Origin: Candidatus Hydrogenedentota bacterium
Lineage (GTDB): Bacteria; Hydrogenedentota; Hydrogenedentia; Hydrogenedentales; GCA-2746185
Direction of reading: 5' to 3'
Length of the DNA stretch: 45,783 bases
NCBI GenBank assembly: GCA_947486375.1
Contig: CANKTP010000003.1
Coordinates: forward strand, 1-45,783
Below, one piece after another: positions 1 to 7,531 of this stretch; positions within the stretch are counted from its first letter, which is position 1, and each line of letters begins with the position of its first letter. The position numbers were made by a program, and so were the translations under genes. The notes beneath the pieces were generated by a model. That model saw only the letters and a program-made list of their open reading frames with translations, searched no databases and was not told the origin of the DNA.

Positions 1-1
1 C

Positions 2-613
2 GAATATTGGCTCGGCGCGGGACAAGGCGCCGAGAATATGTGCCTCCTTACCCTGGGCACCGGTTTGGGCGGCGGCATCGTCGTATTCAAGAAATTGTTG
101 CGCGGGGTCGACGGCACGGCGGGCGAGATTGGGCATATGTGCGTCAAGCGGGACGGACGTCCGTGCAATTGCGGATCGCGCGGCTGCCTCGAGACCTACG
201 CCTCGGTGACCGGCATGGTGCGCACCGCCGTCAAGGGCCTGCGCGACGGCCGCGAGAGTTCCTTGCGCGACGCTTGCGGCGGCGACTTCGACAAGGTCAC
301 GGGCAAGATGATTTCCGAGGCAGCCGACCAGGGCGACGCCTTCGCGCGTTGGGTCATCAGCGAGACGGGCGTGTGGCTGGGCGTCGGCATCGCCACGTTG
401 ATCAACTTATTCAACCCCGAGAAGGTCGTCCTCTGTGGCGGCATGATCAGCGCCGGCGAGCGGCTTTTTCAACCGATCCGCGACACGGCACGCGCAATGG
501 CCTTCGGTGTGCCCGCGGCCCGCGCCCAGATCGTCCCGGCGGGCCTCGGCCTCGATTCCGGCGTCATCGGCGCCGCCGGCTGCGCCCTTGCCCGGCTCGA
601 ACACGGCGCGTAG
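2..613 (+). CDS. ROK family sugar kinase (glucokinase-like), 5' end outside the window
   Basis: This is the C-terminal part of a ROK-family kinase. The family phosphorylates glucose or another hexose with ATP in the cytoplasm, or acts as a sugar-responsive repressor. The reading frame is open from the first bases, so the gene begins before the window. The visible part has the phosphate-binding loop LGTGLGGGIV and the ROK zinc signature, a GH followed by CNCGSRGCLE. A second Gly-rich segment (LCGGMISAG) follows near the C-terminus. No helix-turn-helix is visible, but the N-terminus is missing, so a ROK repressor is not excluded. It ends 13 bases before a PfkB-type kinase, which suggests a sugar-phosphorylating operon. 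The substrate cannot be read from the sequence. Confidence 0.9.
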   Translation, partial: EYWLGAGQGAENMCLLTLGTGLGGGIVVFKKLLRGVDGTAGEIGHMCVKRDGRPCNCGSRGCLETYASVTGMVRTAVKGLRDGRESSLRDACGGDFDKVTGKMISEAADQGDAFARWVISETGVWLGVGIATLINLFNPEKVVLCGGMISAGERLFQPIRDTARAMAFGVPAARAQIVPAGLGLDSGVIGAAGCALARLEHGA

Positions 614-626
614 ACCGGACATCGCC

Positions 627-1547
627 ATGATCCTCACCGTCACGCCAAACCCCTGTATCGACAAGACCGTCTTTATCGACGACTTGCGCGTCGGGACGTT
701 CATTCGCGCACCGCGGTACACCGTCATCCCCGGCGGCAAGGGCACCAACGTCGCGCGTGCAGTCCGCCTCATGGGGCGGCCCGCCACGGCGATGGTCATC
801 GTCGGCGGACACACCGGCGCACACGTCGTCGACCTCATCCGAAACCAAGACAGGATGGACTGCGTGCCGGTCGAGGTCGCCTCGCCCACGCGGACCATCA
901 CCACGGTCCTCGAGGAACCGATCCGGCGGCAGACCGCCTTCTTCGAGCCGGGCTCGCAGGTCACCCCCGAGGAATACGAACGGACGGTTGAGACCTTTCG
1001 TGGCGCGGTCACGGGCATGCGCGTGGTCGCGTTCAGCGGCACCGTCTCCGACCCGGCGATTCGCACGCTATACCGCGACCTCATCCCCATCGCCAAGGCG
1101 GCGGGGGCCCTCACTATCCTCGATTCGCATGGCCCCGAGTTTCGCCTTGGCCTCGATAGCGTGCCCCACATGGTCAAGCCGAACCAAGCCGAACTGGAGG
1201 AGTTGGTGGAATACAAACTCGATTCCGATGCCGCGCGGGCCAAGGCCATCGATCACCTCCACGGCGTCGGCATCGAACTGGTTGTCCTGTCCCTCGGCAA
1301 AGACGGCGCCCTCGTCTCCCGCGCCGGCGAACGCTTTCACGTCAAGCCTCCCGCGATCCAAGAGGTGAACCCCGTCGGCAGCGGCGACGCGCTCGTCGCG
1401 GGCTTCGCCATCGGCCTACTCGAGGGAATGCCCCTGGATCCCATGGCCCGCCTGGGCGTCGCGATGGGCGCCGCCAACGCGATGTCGTGGGAAATCGGGC
1501 ATTTTACCAACGCTGAAGTAGAAGATATCCGCGTTAGGATTGTGTAA
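627..1547 (+). CDS. PfkB-family hexose/hexose-phosphate kinase (1-phosphofructokinase/tagatose-6-phosphate kinase type)
   Basis: A 306-residue cytoplasmic sugar kinase of the ribokinase/PfkB family. It has the LacC/FruK-like N-terminus MILTVTPNPCIDKTVF, the sugar-binding PGGKGTNVARA segment around residue 38, and the C-terminal catalytic motif NPVGSGDALVAGF, where the Asp of GSGD is the expected catalytic base. Family members transfer phosphate from ATP to fructose-1-phosphate, fructose-6-phosphate or tagatose-6-phosphate, and sequence alone does not decide which. The ATG at 627 is chosen because homology begins exactly there, although the frame is open further upstream into the previous gene. 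It lies 13 bases after the ROK kinase stop, so the two are probably co-transcribed. Confidence 0.9.
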   Translation: MILTVTPNPCIDKTVFIDDLRVGTFIRAPRYTVIPGGKGTNVARAVRLMGRPATAMVIVGGHTGAHVVDLIRNQDRMDCVPVEVASPTRTITTVLEEPIRRQTAFFEPGSQVTPEEYERTVETFRGAVTGMRVVAFSGTVSDPAIRTLYRDLIPIAKAAGALTILDSHGPEFRLGLDSVPHMVKPNQAELEELVEYKLDSDAARAKAIDHLHGVGIELVVLSLGKDGALVSRAGERFHVKPPAIQEVNPVGSGDALVAGFAIGLLEGMPLDPMARLGVAMGAANAMSWEIGHFTNAEVEDIRVRIV

Positions 1548-1551
1548 ATCG

Positions 1552-1580
1552 TTGACTTGCCGAGGCATTTCGGCAAGAAT
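1552..1580 (+). promoter_or_regulatory. Candidate promoter with a palindromic operator in its spacer
   Basis: TTGACT at 1552-1557 and AAGAAT at 1575-1580 are separated by exactly 17 bases, as expected for a sigma-70-type promoter of the propeller/phosphoesterase gene. An inverted repeat (CTTGCCGA at 1556-1563, TCGGCAAG at 1570-1577, 6-base centre) fills the spacer and touches both hexamers. No T-run follows, so an operator is more likely than a terminator for the preceding kinase. The TTGCC...GGCAA half-sites loosely resemble metal-regulator boxes of the DtxR/MntR family, and a regulator of that family lies at 6995-7486. That link is inference. Confidence 0.45.
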
Positions 1581-1625
1581 GCGATCTTGGCCCCGTCAAT
1601 CGATTCATGCGAGTGGAGAATGGCA

Positions 1626-4085
1626 ATGCGATTCGTGTTTCTTGGTCTGTTAACGCTCGGGATGTTCTCGGCACCGTTGTCGGCGCAGACTCCGGGTCAA
1701 GGAGAGGGCGGCTATCTCCTGCCCAACGGGTGGACCATCACGCCCCTCGGCACTCCAATCCCCACGAGCGACTTGATTGGCAACATCGTGCCTTCGCCGG
1801 ACGGCAAGCGGATGATTGCCCTCACAGGGGGCTTCAATGAGCATGAGCTCGTCGTAATCGACGCGGCTAAGGACAAGGCGCTCCAGCACATCGTCCTTCG
1901 CAGCGCGTGGATGGGGCTCGCTTGGTCGCGGAAGGGCGACCAGTTGTACGTGTCGGGCGGAAATACTTCCGCCAAGGGGAAAAAGGCGCCCATCTACATT
2001 TTTGGGTATTCGGACGGTAAGCTTTCGAAGGAACCAGTCCGTTTGCTCGAGGAAGAGGAGAGCGTCCCGTCCGAAAAAATATTCTGGTCCGCAGTCGCCC
2101 AACACCCGCACAAGGAGCTGTTGTTTGCCGCCAATCGCACGGCGGGCAACGTGGTGGTGTTCGACACGCAGACCGGCGCGATCCTGAAGCGCATCACGAC
2201 CGAGGTGAACCCCTACGACCTCGTCTTCTCCGAGGACGCACGCACGTTGTACTGCTCAAACTGGGCCAGCGACAGCGTCAGCGTGATCGACGTCGACGCC
2301 ATGGCGATCCGTTCGACCTATGCGGTCGGGGACAACCCGAACGACATGGCGTTGTCCAAGGACGGACGTTTGTTCGTGGCCTGCGGAAACGACAACAGCG
2401 TCCATGTGATTAACACGACGAAGGGCCGCACAACCGAGGTGTTCAATACCAGTTTGTACGAGCGCTCGCCGGAGGGATCGACGCCGAACGCTCTTGCGCT
2501 GGATCCGGAGAACGAGACGCTCTACGTAGCCAACGCGGACAATAACAACGTCTGCGTGATCGACGTGAAAGAGGAGGGTGAAGGTATGGTGTTGGGATTT
2601 CTTCCAGCGGGCTGGTATCCCTCCGCGCTGGCCGTCGGCTTGGACGGGAAGAAGCTGTTCGTGGGCAACGGCAAAGGCATCGCGACCTCCGCCAACGTCA
2701 ACGGGCCTCACAGCACGGCCCGTAAAAAGGACGAGAAAGTGGTTACGGTAAAGAATTCCGTCCGTGGGACGGTAAACGTGGTCGACCTGGAAAAACACAA
2801 GACTGAGTTGCGCGTCCTGACGGAGCAGGCCTACAAGAACACCCCGTACAACGACGATTTGCTCTCGCAGGCCCGCGCACCGAAGAACGACCGCTCGGTG
2901 GTGCCCCGGACCGTGGGCGCGGGATCGCCGATCAAGCATGTCCTCTATATCATCAAGGAAAATCGCACCTATGACCAGGTGTTTGGAGACTTGCCTCAAG
3001 GCAATGGCGACCCGAGGTTGGTATTGTTCGGGCGGGACGTCACGCCGAACCAGCACAAGCTCGCCGAGGAATTCGTGCTACTCGACAATCTCTATTGCGA
3101 TGCCGAGGTGAGCGTGGACGGTCATGCGTGGAGCAACGCGGCATATGCGACGGACTTCATAGAGAAGACCTGGCCCGCATCGTACGGCGACAAGTCGGAG
3201 GCCCCGCGCACCGACGCGGCCACGCCGGCCAGTGGATACATCTGGGACCTCGCGGCGCGCAAGGGGCTCACGTACCGGAGCTACGGCGAGTACGCGCAGC
3301 GCGTGAGCGAGGGCGGTGACATGCAGGGGCGCGTTGGCGGACTCGTCGGCCATGTCGCCCCGAACTATCTGAATTGGGGCGCGCGGGACACGGAGAATGC
3401 GGCCGAGTTTATCCGGGAGTTTGACGAGTACGAGAAGAATTTCGACAGCGCCGATCCGAAACTACGGCTGCCGAATTTCATGGTCATGGGCCTGCCGGAG
3501 GACCACACCAAGGGCACACGCCCCGGCGAACCCACGCCGCGCGCGGCCGTCGCCAGCAATGACTACGCGCTTGGGCTGATCATCGATCGCATTAGTCACA
3601 GCCGGTACTGGCCTGAGATCGCCGTCTTCGTGATCGAGGACGATGCGCAGGACGGCCCGGACCATGTCGACTCGCGGCGCACGACGGGGCAGGTCATCAG
3701 CGCGTACACCAAGCGGAAGACCGTGGACAGCACCTTCTACACGACGAGCGCGATGTTGCGCACGATAGAGTTGCTGCTCGGGTTGCCCCCCATGAGCCAG
3801 TTCGACGCGGCCGCGAACCCGATGTATGCCTCGTTGGCCGACACGCCGGACCTGTCGGGGTATACGCACGTGAAGCCGGGCATCGATTTGGAAGAGCGCA
3901 ACACGAAGACCGCGTGGGGCGCGCACGAATCGCTGGCAATGGATCTGACCGAGTTCGATCGCGCCCCAATGTTCGAGATGAACGAGATTTTGTGGAAGTC
4001 GGTGCATGGCGCGGAGTCGGAGATGCCGATCCCGGTGCATCGGTTTGCTCCGGCGAGCTTGGCGATCGCGGCGGGGCAGGATTGA
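1626..4085 (+). CDS. Secreted YVTN beta-propeller fused to a phosphoesterase (alkaline-phosphatase-superfamily) domain
   Basis: About 819 residues. A signal peptide (MRFVFLGLLTLGMFSAPLSAQ) sends it to the periplasm or outside. Residues ~30-400 are a YncE/YVTN-type propeller with repeated units such as LYCSNWASDSVSVIDVD and LYVANADNNNVCVIDV. From about residue 435 comes a phosphoesterase domain of the family that includes bacterial phospholipase C/acid phosphatases. It opens with HVLYIIKENRTYDQVFGD and later has the metal-site motifs DGHAWSN and FVIEDDAQDGPDHVDSRR. The fusion is known; its substrate is not. The ATG at 1626 is preferred to the one at 1620 because GGAG at 1615-1618 is 7 bases from the former and 1 base from the latter. 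A promoter-like site precedes it at 1552-1580. Confidence 0.88.
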   Translation: MRFVFLGLLTLGMFSAPLSAQTPGQGEGGYLLPNGWTITPLGTPIPTSDLIGNIVPSPDGKRMIALTGGFNEHELVVIDAAKDKALQHIVLRSAWMGLAWSRKGDQLYVSGGNTSAKGKKAPIYIFGYSDGKLSKEPVRLLEEEESVPSEKIFWSAVAQHPHKELLFAANRTAGNVVVFDTQTGAILKRITTEVNPYDLVFSEDARTLYCSNWASDSVSVIDVDAMAIRSTYAVGDNPNDMALSKDGRLFVACGNDNSVHVINTTKGRTTEVFNTSLYERSPEGSTPNALALDPENETLYVANADNNNVCVIDVKEEGEGMVLGFLPAGWYPSALAVGLDGKKLFVGNGKGIATSANVNGPHSTARKKDEKVVTVKNSVRGTVNVVDLEKHKTELRVLTEQAYKNTPYNDDLLSQARAPKNDRSVVPRTVGAGSPIKHVLYIIKENRTYDQVFGDLPQGNGDPRLVLFGRDVTPNQHKLAEEFVLLDNLYCDAEVSVDGHAWSNAAYATDFIEKTWPASYGDKSEAPRTDAATPASGYIWDLAARKGLTYRSYGEYAQRVSEGGDMQGRVGGLVGHVAPNYLNWGARDTENAAEFIREFDEYEKNFDSADPKLRLPNFMVMGLPEDHTKGTRPGEPTPRAAVASNDYALGLIIDRISHSRYWPEIAVFVIEDDAQDGPDHVDSRRTTGQVISAYTKRKTVDSTFYTTSAMLRTIELLLGLPPMSQFDAAANPMYASLADTPDLSGYTHVKPGIDLEERNTKTAWGAHESLAMDLTEFDRAPMFEMNEILWKSVHGAESEMPIPVHRFAPASLAIAAGQD

Positions 4086-4101
4086 TACACGCTGGACGCC
4101 A

Positions 4102-4187
4102 TGGCATGGGCATCTTGCCCATGAATCCCGGGTTGAGAGTGAAATCGACGTCATCCGACCGTGTGCATGGGCAAGATGCCCATGCCA
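4102..4187 (+). repeat. REP-like element: two hairpins in inverted orientation
   Basis: Two 22-base copies of one unit face each other. The left copy (4102-4123) is TGGCATGGGC followed by ATCTTGCCCATG, and the right copy (4166-4187) is its exact reverse complement. Each copy is itself a hairpin, with stem CATGGGCA/TGCCCATG around a 3-base loop (TCT or AGA). The 42 bases between are not obviously structured. The layout resembles bacterial REP/BIME elements. From memory, similar GGCATGGGC/GATGCCCATGCC units recur between genes in planctomycete-like genomes. The pair sits between the phosphoesterase stop (4085) and the selenoprotein start, where it could attenuate transcription or protect the mRNA end. 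Confidence 0.75.
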
Positions 4188-4204
4188 CGAGATTCCGGCA
4201 ATCG

Positions 4205-5449
4205 GTGTCCAGGACGCTCATTTCCGTGCTATGCCTTGCAGGCATGGCGTGGGCGCAAGAGGCCGCGCCGGGGCTTCATTGGTATTCGAACTACGAAGAG
4301 GCGCGGGCCGAGGCGAAGCGGACGGACAAGCCGATCTTCCTCGAGTTCCGTTGCGCGCCTTGAATTAACGGGCGCAAATTCGACGCACAGGTTGTGCAGT
4401 CGCCAATCGAATCGCCCCGGGGGCAGCTGCTCTCGAACTATGTCCTTGCACGCATCGTCGACATGACGCCCATCGACATCGGTCTGTTCGATTACGACCG
4501 GCACAACGCTGTGTATATTTTTCTCCTGAACGACGACGAACATATTTACATGCGATACGGCGGGCGCGAACCGGAATCCGGCGAGACGTATCTCAATTTG
4601 GACAGCCTCGAGATCGCGCTGCGCCTGGGCCTGCAACAGCATGCCCGGTATGCGGAGGGTCAATTGCCGCCCCAGCCACGCCCGAGGCCGCTTTTCTCCG
4701 CCGATATCCCGCTGCTCAAGGAGCACGAGATCGACCGGGGCCGCTGCGTTGAATGTCACCTGATCGCTGATTACCAGGCCCAGCAAGGCGAATTAGACGG
4801 CAGTCTCGACAAACTATCGGCGATTTACCGTTCCCCCGACATTAAAAACTTGGGTATTCATCTCGAGATCCCCAAGGGGGTCCTCGTGAAAGAGGCCGTG
4901 GGGGCCGCGGTCGAGGCGGGGGTGCAGGCGGGCGACACGCTGGCCTCGATCGACGGAATCCCCGTCCTCACCTTCGGAGATTTCCTGTACCACTACGACA
5001 AGACGCCCCGGATGGCGAAGACCATCGATATCGGCGTGAAGCGCGGGGAACAAGACCTGGCGCTGCGGGTTAACCTTCCTGAGGAATGGTGGCGGACCGA
5101 CCTCTACTATCGGTTTTGGACGGTCGAGCCGCAGTTGTATTTCTTTGCGAAACCCCTGACCCCCGACGAGAAGGCGGCCAACGGACTGAAGCCGGAGGGC
5201 TTCGCCTCGCGGATCACGGAGGCGGACCCGGGGGCGATTCCGTTGCGCGTGCATGACTTGAAGGAAGGCGATATCATCTTCGCCGTAAATGGGGTGGAAA
5301 CCGACTCGTTTACGCATAACGCCGAGGTATACATGATCTTGAATTTGACGTCGGGCAAGGAAGCCACCGTTTCGATCGTCCGGGATGGCGAACGGATGGA
5401 CAGACTCATCACCCCCTACCGCCAATACTACCGGAAGCAAAAGTCGTGA
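4205..5449 (+). CDS. Selenoprotein: thioredoxin-like CxxU domain, CxxCH haem motif and two PDZ domains
   Basis: One frame runs from 4205 to 5449 if the TGA at 4361-4363 is read as selenocysteine, giving 414 residues. Order: signal peptide (SRTLISVLCLAGMAWA, cleaved before QE); thioredoxin-like domain ~24-150 with FRCAPU at 48-53, so Cys50 and Sec53 form the redox CxxU pair; the thioredoxin strand YIFLLNDDEHIYMRYGGR; a c-type haem motif CVECH at 181-185; PDZ1 ~215-290; PDZ2 ~335-405. A SECIS-type hairpin lies 27 nt after the TGA. I recall the family as Trx7/PDZ domain-containing (seleno)protein, in which cysteine members have FRCxPC. The start is uncertain: GTG 4205 is the first codon giving a sensible signal peptide, with only a weak ribosome site. 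It overlaps the next gene at TGATG, so the two are probably coupled. The role is likely an envelope thiol/haem oxidoreductase; the partner is unknown. Confidence 0.88.
4381..4402 (+). promoter_or_regulatory. Bacterial SECIS element (selenocysteine insertion hairpin)
   Basis: The stem is CGAC (4381-4384) and GCACA (4385-4389) paired with TGTGC (4393-4397) and GTCG (4399-4402), with one bulged A at 4398 and a GGT apical loop at 4390-4392. It therefore has nine base pairs, and the first loop G is 27 nt past the TGA. Known bacterial SECIS elements, such as that of E. coli fdhF, need a short stem with G at the first or second loop position roughly 16-37 nt after the UGA, where SelB binds. All three conditions hold. 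The hairpin lies inside the coding sequence and encodes part of the thioredoxin fold. Confidence 0.82.
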
Positions 5450-6003
5450 TGCGCGCCGCCGCGCTGCTTTCGCTCGTGCTGTTCCTGGCGTCCACAAGCC
5501 ATGCGCAGGGCGCGTCGTCGTCAAAGGCGGAGATCAAACACGGACGCTCGAAGGTCGTCCTGACCTATGCCGCCCGGCTCGAGGGCGATGTACTGGTGGT
5601 CGAGGCCGCGCATGCCCCCGAATGGCACAGCTACGCGATGGACAATGTAATCCGCGCTCAAAAAAAGTCCGGGAAGGAAAAACCCGAATCCGAACTGCCC
5701 ACGCGGATTGCGGTGTCGGGCGGCCTGGCCCTTGCGGGGCCGTGGTATCAGACGGAACCGAAAGATCTCTCGCAGCTCGACATCCAATGGTACACATGGG
5801 GCTTCGAGGAAAAGGCAACATTCGCCGCGAAAGTCGAACGCGGCGAGGGGAACGGCGCGGTCATCACCATAAACGGGCAGGCGTGCAATGCGTCCTCCTG
5901 CGCGATGATCGACGAGACTGTGCTGACGCTGGCGCTTGGGGAGGGGGCATTGATCTCCTCCGGTTTCGATCTTTCGATGCTCGCCGAAGTCATGGCAAAT
6001 TAG
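5449..6003 (+). CDS. Periplasmic DsbD N-terminal (alpha) domain-like protein
   Basis: 184 residues with a signal peptide (MRAAALLSLVLFLASTSHAQ). The mature part resembles the immunoglobulin-like N-terminal domain of thiol:disulfide interchange protein DsbD. It has the usual EWHSYA segment at 58-63 and the cysteine pair in NGQACNASSCAMIDE (Cys146 and Cys151), matching the GxxC...C pair that hands electrons to periplasmic targets. It has no membrane domain or C-terminal thioredoxin domain, so it is a stand-alone domain rather than full DsbD. The ATG at 5449 shares bases with the TGA of the selenoprotein gene (TGATG); a GTG at 5446 is possible but less likely. The tight overlap implies a joint role in envelope redox traffic, which is inference. 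Confidence 0.8.
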   Translation: MRAAALLSLVLFLASTSHAQGASSSKAEIKHGRSKVVLTYAARLEGDVLVVEAAHAPEWHSYAMDNVIRAQKKSGKEKPESELPTRIAVSGGLALAGPWYQTEPKDLSQLDIQWYTWGFEEKATFAAKVERGEGNGAVITINGQACNASSCAMIDETVLTLALGEGALISSGFDLSMLAEVMAN

Positions 6004-6021
6004 TCCACTGTCCAAAATTTC

Positions 6022-6402
6022 CTAGAGCAGTCTCCCCAGGACGAGTCCAAGAAACAAAAACGCCACCCCGGCCACGTTCTGCCCCACGACGTTGGCCATC
6101 GCCAATACGTAGTGCGAGTCGCGAAGCAGTGCAGCCGTATCGAAGGCGAAGGTCGAGAATGTCGTGAAGGCGCCCATGAATCCTGTCAGCAGGATGACCT
6201 TCGCGTTACCATCCCATCCCCACTTTTCGACGACCAGGCCAAACACAAACCCGAACGCCAGGCACCCCGCCATGTTGACGAACACGGTCGGCCACAACGC
6301 CATCGATCCGGGCCAGATTCGCTGGATGAACACGCCAGAGCCGTAGCGGGCCAGAGTGCCCAAGGCCCCTGCGGCGGCGAGCAAAAGTAGTTTGGAGTAC
6401 AT
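6022..6402 (-). CDS. crcB: Fluoride channel/exporter FluC (CrcB)
   Basis: A membrane protein of 126 residues with four hydrophobic segments, the standard CrcB/Fluc length. Signature elements are GALGTLARYG near the N-terminus, the channel Asn in FVNMAGC, and the phenylalanine/Ser-rich GFMGAFTTFSTFAFD. Fluc proteins form antiparallel dimers that let fluoride leave the cytoplasm. I prefer the ATG at 6402, which has GAGG upstream at suitable spacing; an in-frame ATG at 6411 would add three residues. I looked for the fluoride riboswitch that often precedes this gene and saw none. It is convergent with the DsbD-alpha-like gene, 18 bases away. Confidence 0.93.
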   Translation of the reverse strand: MYSKLLLLAAAGALGTLARYGSGVFIQRIWPGSMALWPTVFVNMAGCLAFGFVFGLVVEKWGWDGNAKVILLTGFMGAFTTFSTFAFDTAALLRDSHYVLAMANVVGQNVAGVAFLFLGLVLGRLL

Positions 6403-6489
6403 TCCGGGCATCCTCGATGCGATTTTCAGCCTTGGCCAAGCGGTACCCGGGATACTACACGATTTTTACGAACGGCGAGACGCCGGCAA

Positions 6490-6840
6490 TTACCCCGGCC
6501 CCTGGCCGTCAATCGCCGCATCGATAGCTTCTTCCGCCAATTCTTGTAGCTTTGCGGCGTCTTCGAGGAATTCCTCGGGGACGCGATAGTAGGACCTCAA
6601 GGTTTGGGTCGCGTTGGGTTGGAAGGGCTCCATGCCCCAAGCCTCATATTGCGCGCGGGACGCGGGGCTGGTCTTGAGGTACAGCGCGCCCTTGTGCGCG
6701 ATGCCGAAGAAGGTGCCGCCGCAGTAGAGGCCGTACGCTCCGAACATCGAGCGTTGCGTGATGCCGTCGATGGTCCCGAGTTGGTCGCAGACAAACTCGA
6801 CGAAGCCGTCGCCTTCCTGCGCGCCCCGGATAAACGGCAT
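6490..6840 (-). CDS. TfoX/Sxy N-terminal domain protein
   Basis: 116 residues forming a single TfoX N-terminal domain, recognised by FVCDQLGTIDGITQRSMFG followed by GLYCGGTFFGIAHKGALYLK and a RAQYEAWGMEPFQP segment. In gamma-proteobacteria the full-length relative Sxy/TfoX controls competence with CRP. Short single-domain members are widespread and of unknown function, so a competence role should not be assumed. The C-terminal ~30 residues form an acidic, alanine-rich helix. It is on the same strand as the fluoride channel, 87 bases upstream of it. The gap at 6841-6994 between this gene and the next regulator holds only short GC-rich inverted repeats, and I assign nothing to it. Confidence 0.85.
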   Translation of the reverse strand: MPFIRGAQEGDGFVEFVCDQLGTIDGITQRSMFGAYGLYCGGTFFGIAHKGALYLKTSPASRAQYEAWGMEPFQPNATQTLRSYYRVPEEFLEDAAKLQELAEEAIDAAIDGQGPG

Positions 6841-6994
6841 GTTGCGGAACCCCTTGGTAGCGACTCGATGGTTGTAATGACCACTCCAACTAAGACGATC
6901 GGGCGACCCTGCGCCCTTGATGGGCGTTGCCCGAAGTGCATGTGCTCTCGATCGGGCATGAAGGCCTGTCGCGCCCCTCTGCGCGGGGCTGGGA

Positions 6995-7486
6995 TTAGCC
7001 TTCGTCTTCCCCGCCGGATCGCAAGGGGTCCTTCGCGATGGCCGCGACGGTCCTTCTCCAGCGCCGGGCGAGGACGGGGTCTTCCTCGAAGAACCGGCTC
7101 AGCGCCAGGAGGCGCGCGGCGAGTTCATCGCCAATCTGGTGTTCCAATCGGCAGGCCTCCTGATCGGCCCACTCGGGCTCATAGCGGAGGACGTTCTGCA
7201 GGAAGGCCAGGACCGCCTCGTGGCGCGCGGTGAGCACGTCGGCGAGCGAGCGGCCCTTGTCGGTCAAGTCGACATATCCGTAGGCCTTGTGGGTAACGAG
7301 GTCTTTCTCGACCAACTCGCGCACCGCGCGCGAGGCGGCCGGACGGCTGACTTGGACCTGCTCGGCGATCTCGCTCACGCTGCACACCTTGTCGCGCGTC
7401 AGGAGATCGGCGATGGCCTCGACGTATTGCTCGACGGACGGAGTCGTGCTGTGTGGGGTCCCGCTCGATGGACTGAAGGATGCCAA
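6995..7486 (-). CDS. DtxR/MntR-family metal-dependent transcriptional regulator
   Basis: 163 residues. A winged helix occupies ~17-80, with recognition-helix region CSVSEIAEQVQVSRPAASRAVREL and wing YGYVDLTDKG. The dimerisation and metal-binding region follows, with ARHEAVLAFLQNVL and the hallmark DQEACRLEHQIGDE, whose Cys/Glu/His residues bind Fe(II) or Mn(II) in this family. It ends without an SH3-like third domain, as in MntR. It is predicted to sense iron or manganese and to repress uptake genes. No metal transporter lies next to it. A palindrome at 1556-1577 is a speculative target. It lies 45 bases downstream of the dihaem peroxidase gene on the same strand. Confidence 0.9.
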   Translation of the reverse strand: MASFSPSSGTPHSTTPSVEQYVEAIADLLTRDKVCSVSEIAEQVQVSRPAASRAVRELVEKDLVTHKAYGYVDLTDKGRSLADVLTARHEAVLAFLQNVLRYEPEWADQEACRLEHQIGDELAARLLALSRFFEEDPVLARRWRRTVAAIAKDPLRSGGEDEG

Positions 7487-7531
7487 ACCGAATCTCCTAA
7501 ACCGATGCGATCATGGTACGGGGGGGCACCG

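Noticed and set aside
1556-1577. Intrinsic terminator after the PfkB kinase
   Set aside because: The hairpin has no T-run and lies between promoter hexamers, so an operator is the better reading.
4361-4363. TGA as a true stop, making the selenoprotein locus a pseudogene or sequencing error
   Set aside because: The frame continues in the same phase with the second half of the same thioredoxin fold, and a SECIS-type hairpin with a GG loop lies at the expected distance.
4394-5449. Separate PDZ protein starting at GTG 4394
   Set aside because: This GTG is inside the SECIS stem and in the middle of the thioredoxin fold; a start here would lose the signal peptide that an exported haem/PDZ protein needs.
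6403-6489. Fluoride riboswitch upstream of crcB
   Set aside because: The conserved aptamer blocks of the fluoride riboswitch were not found.
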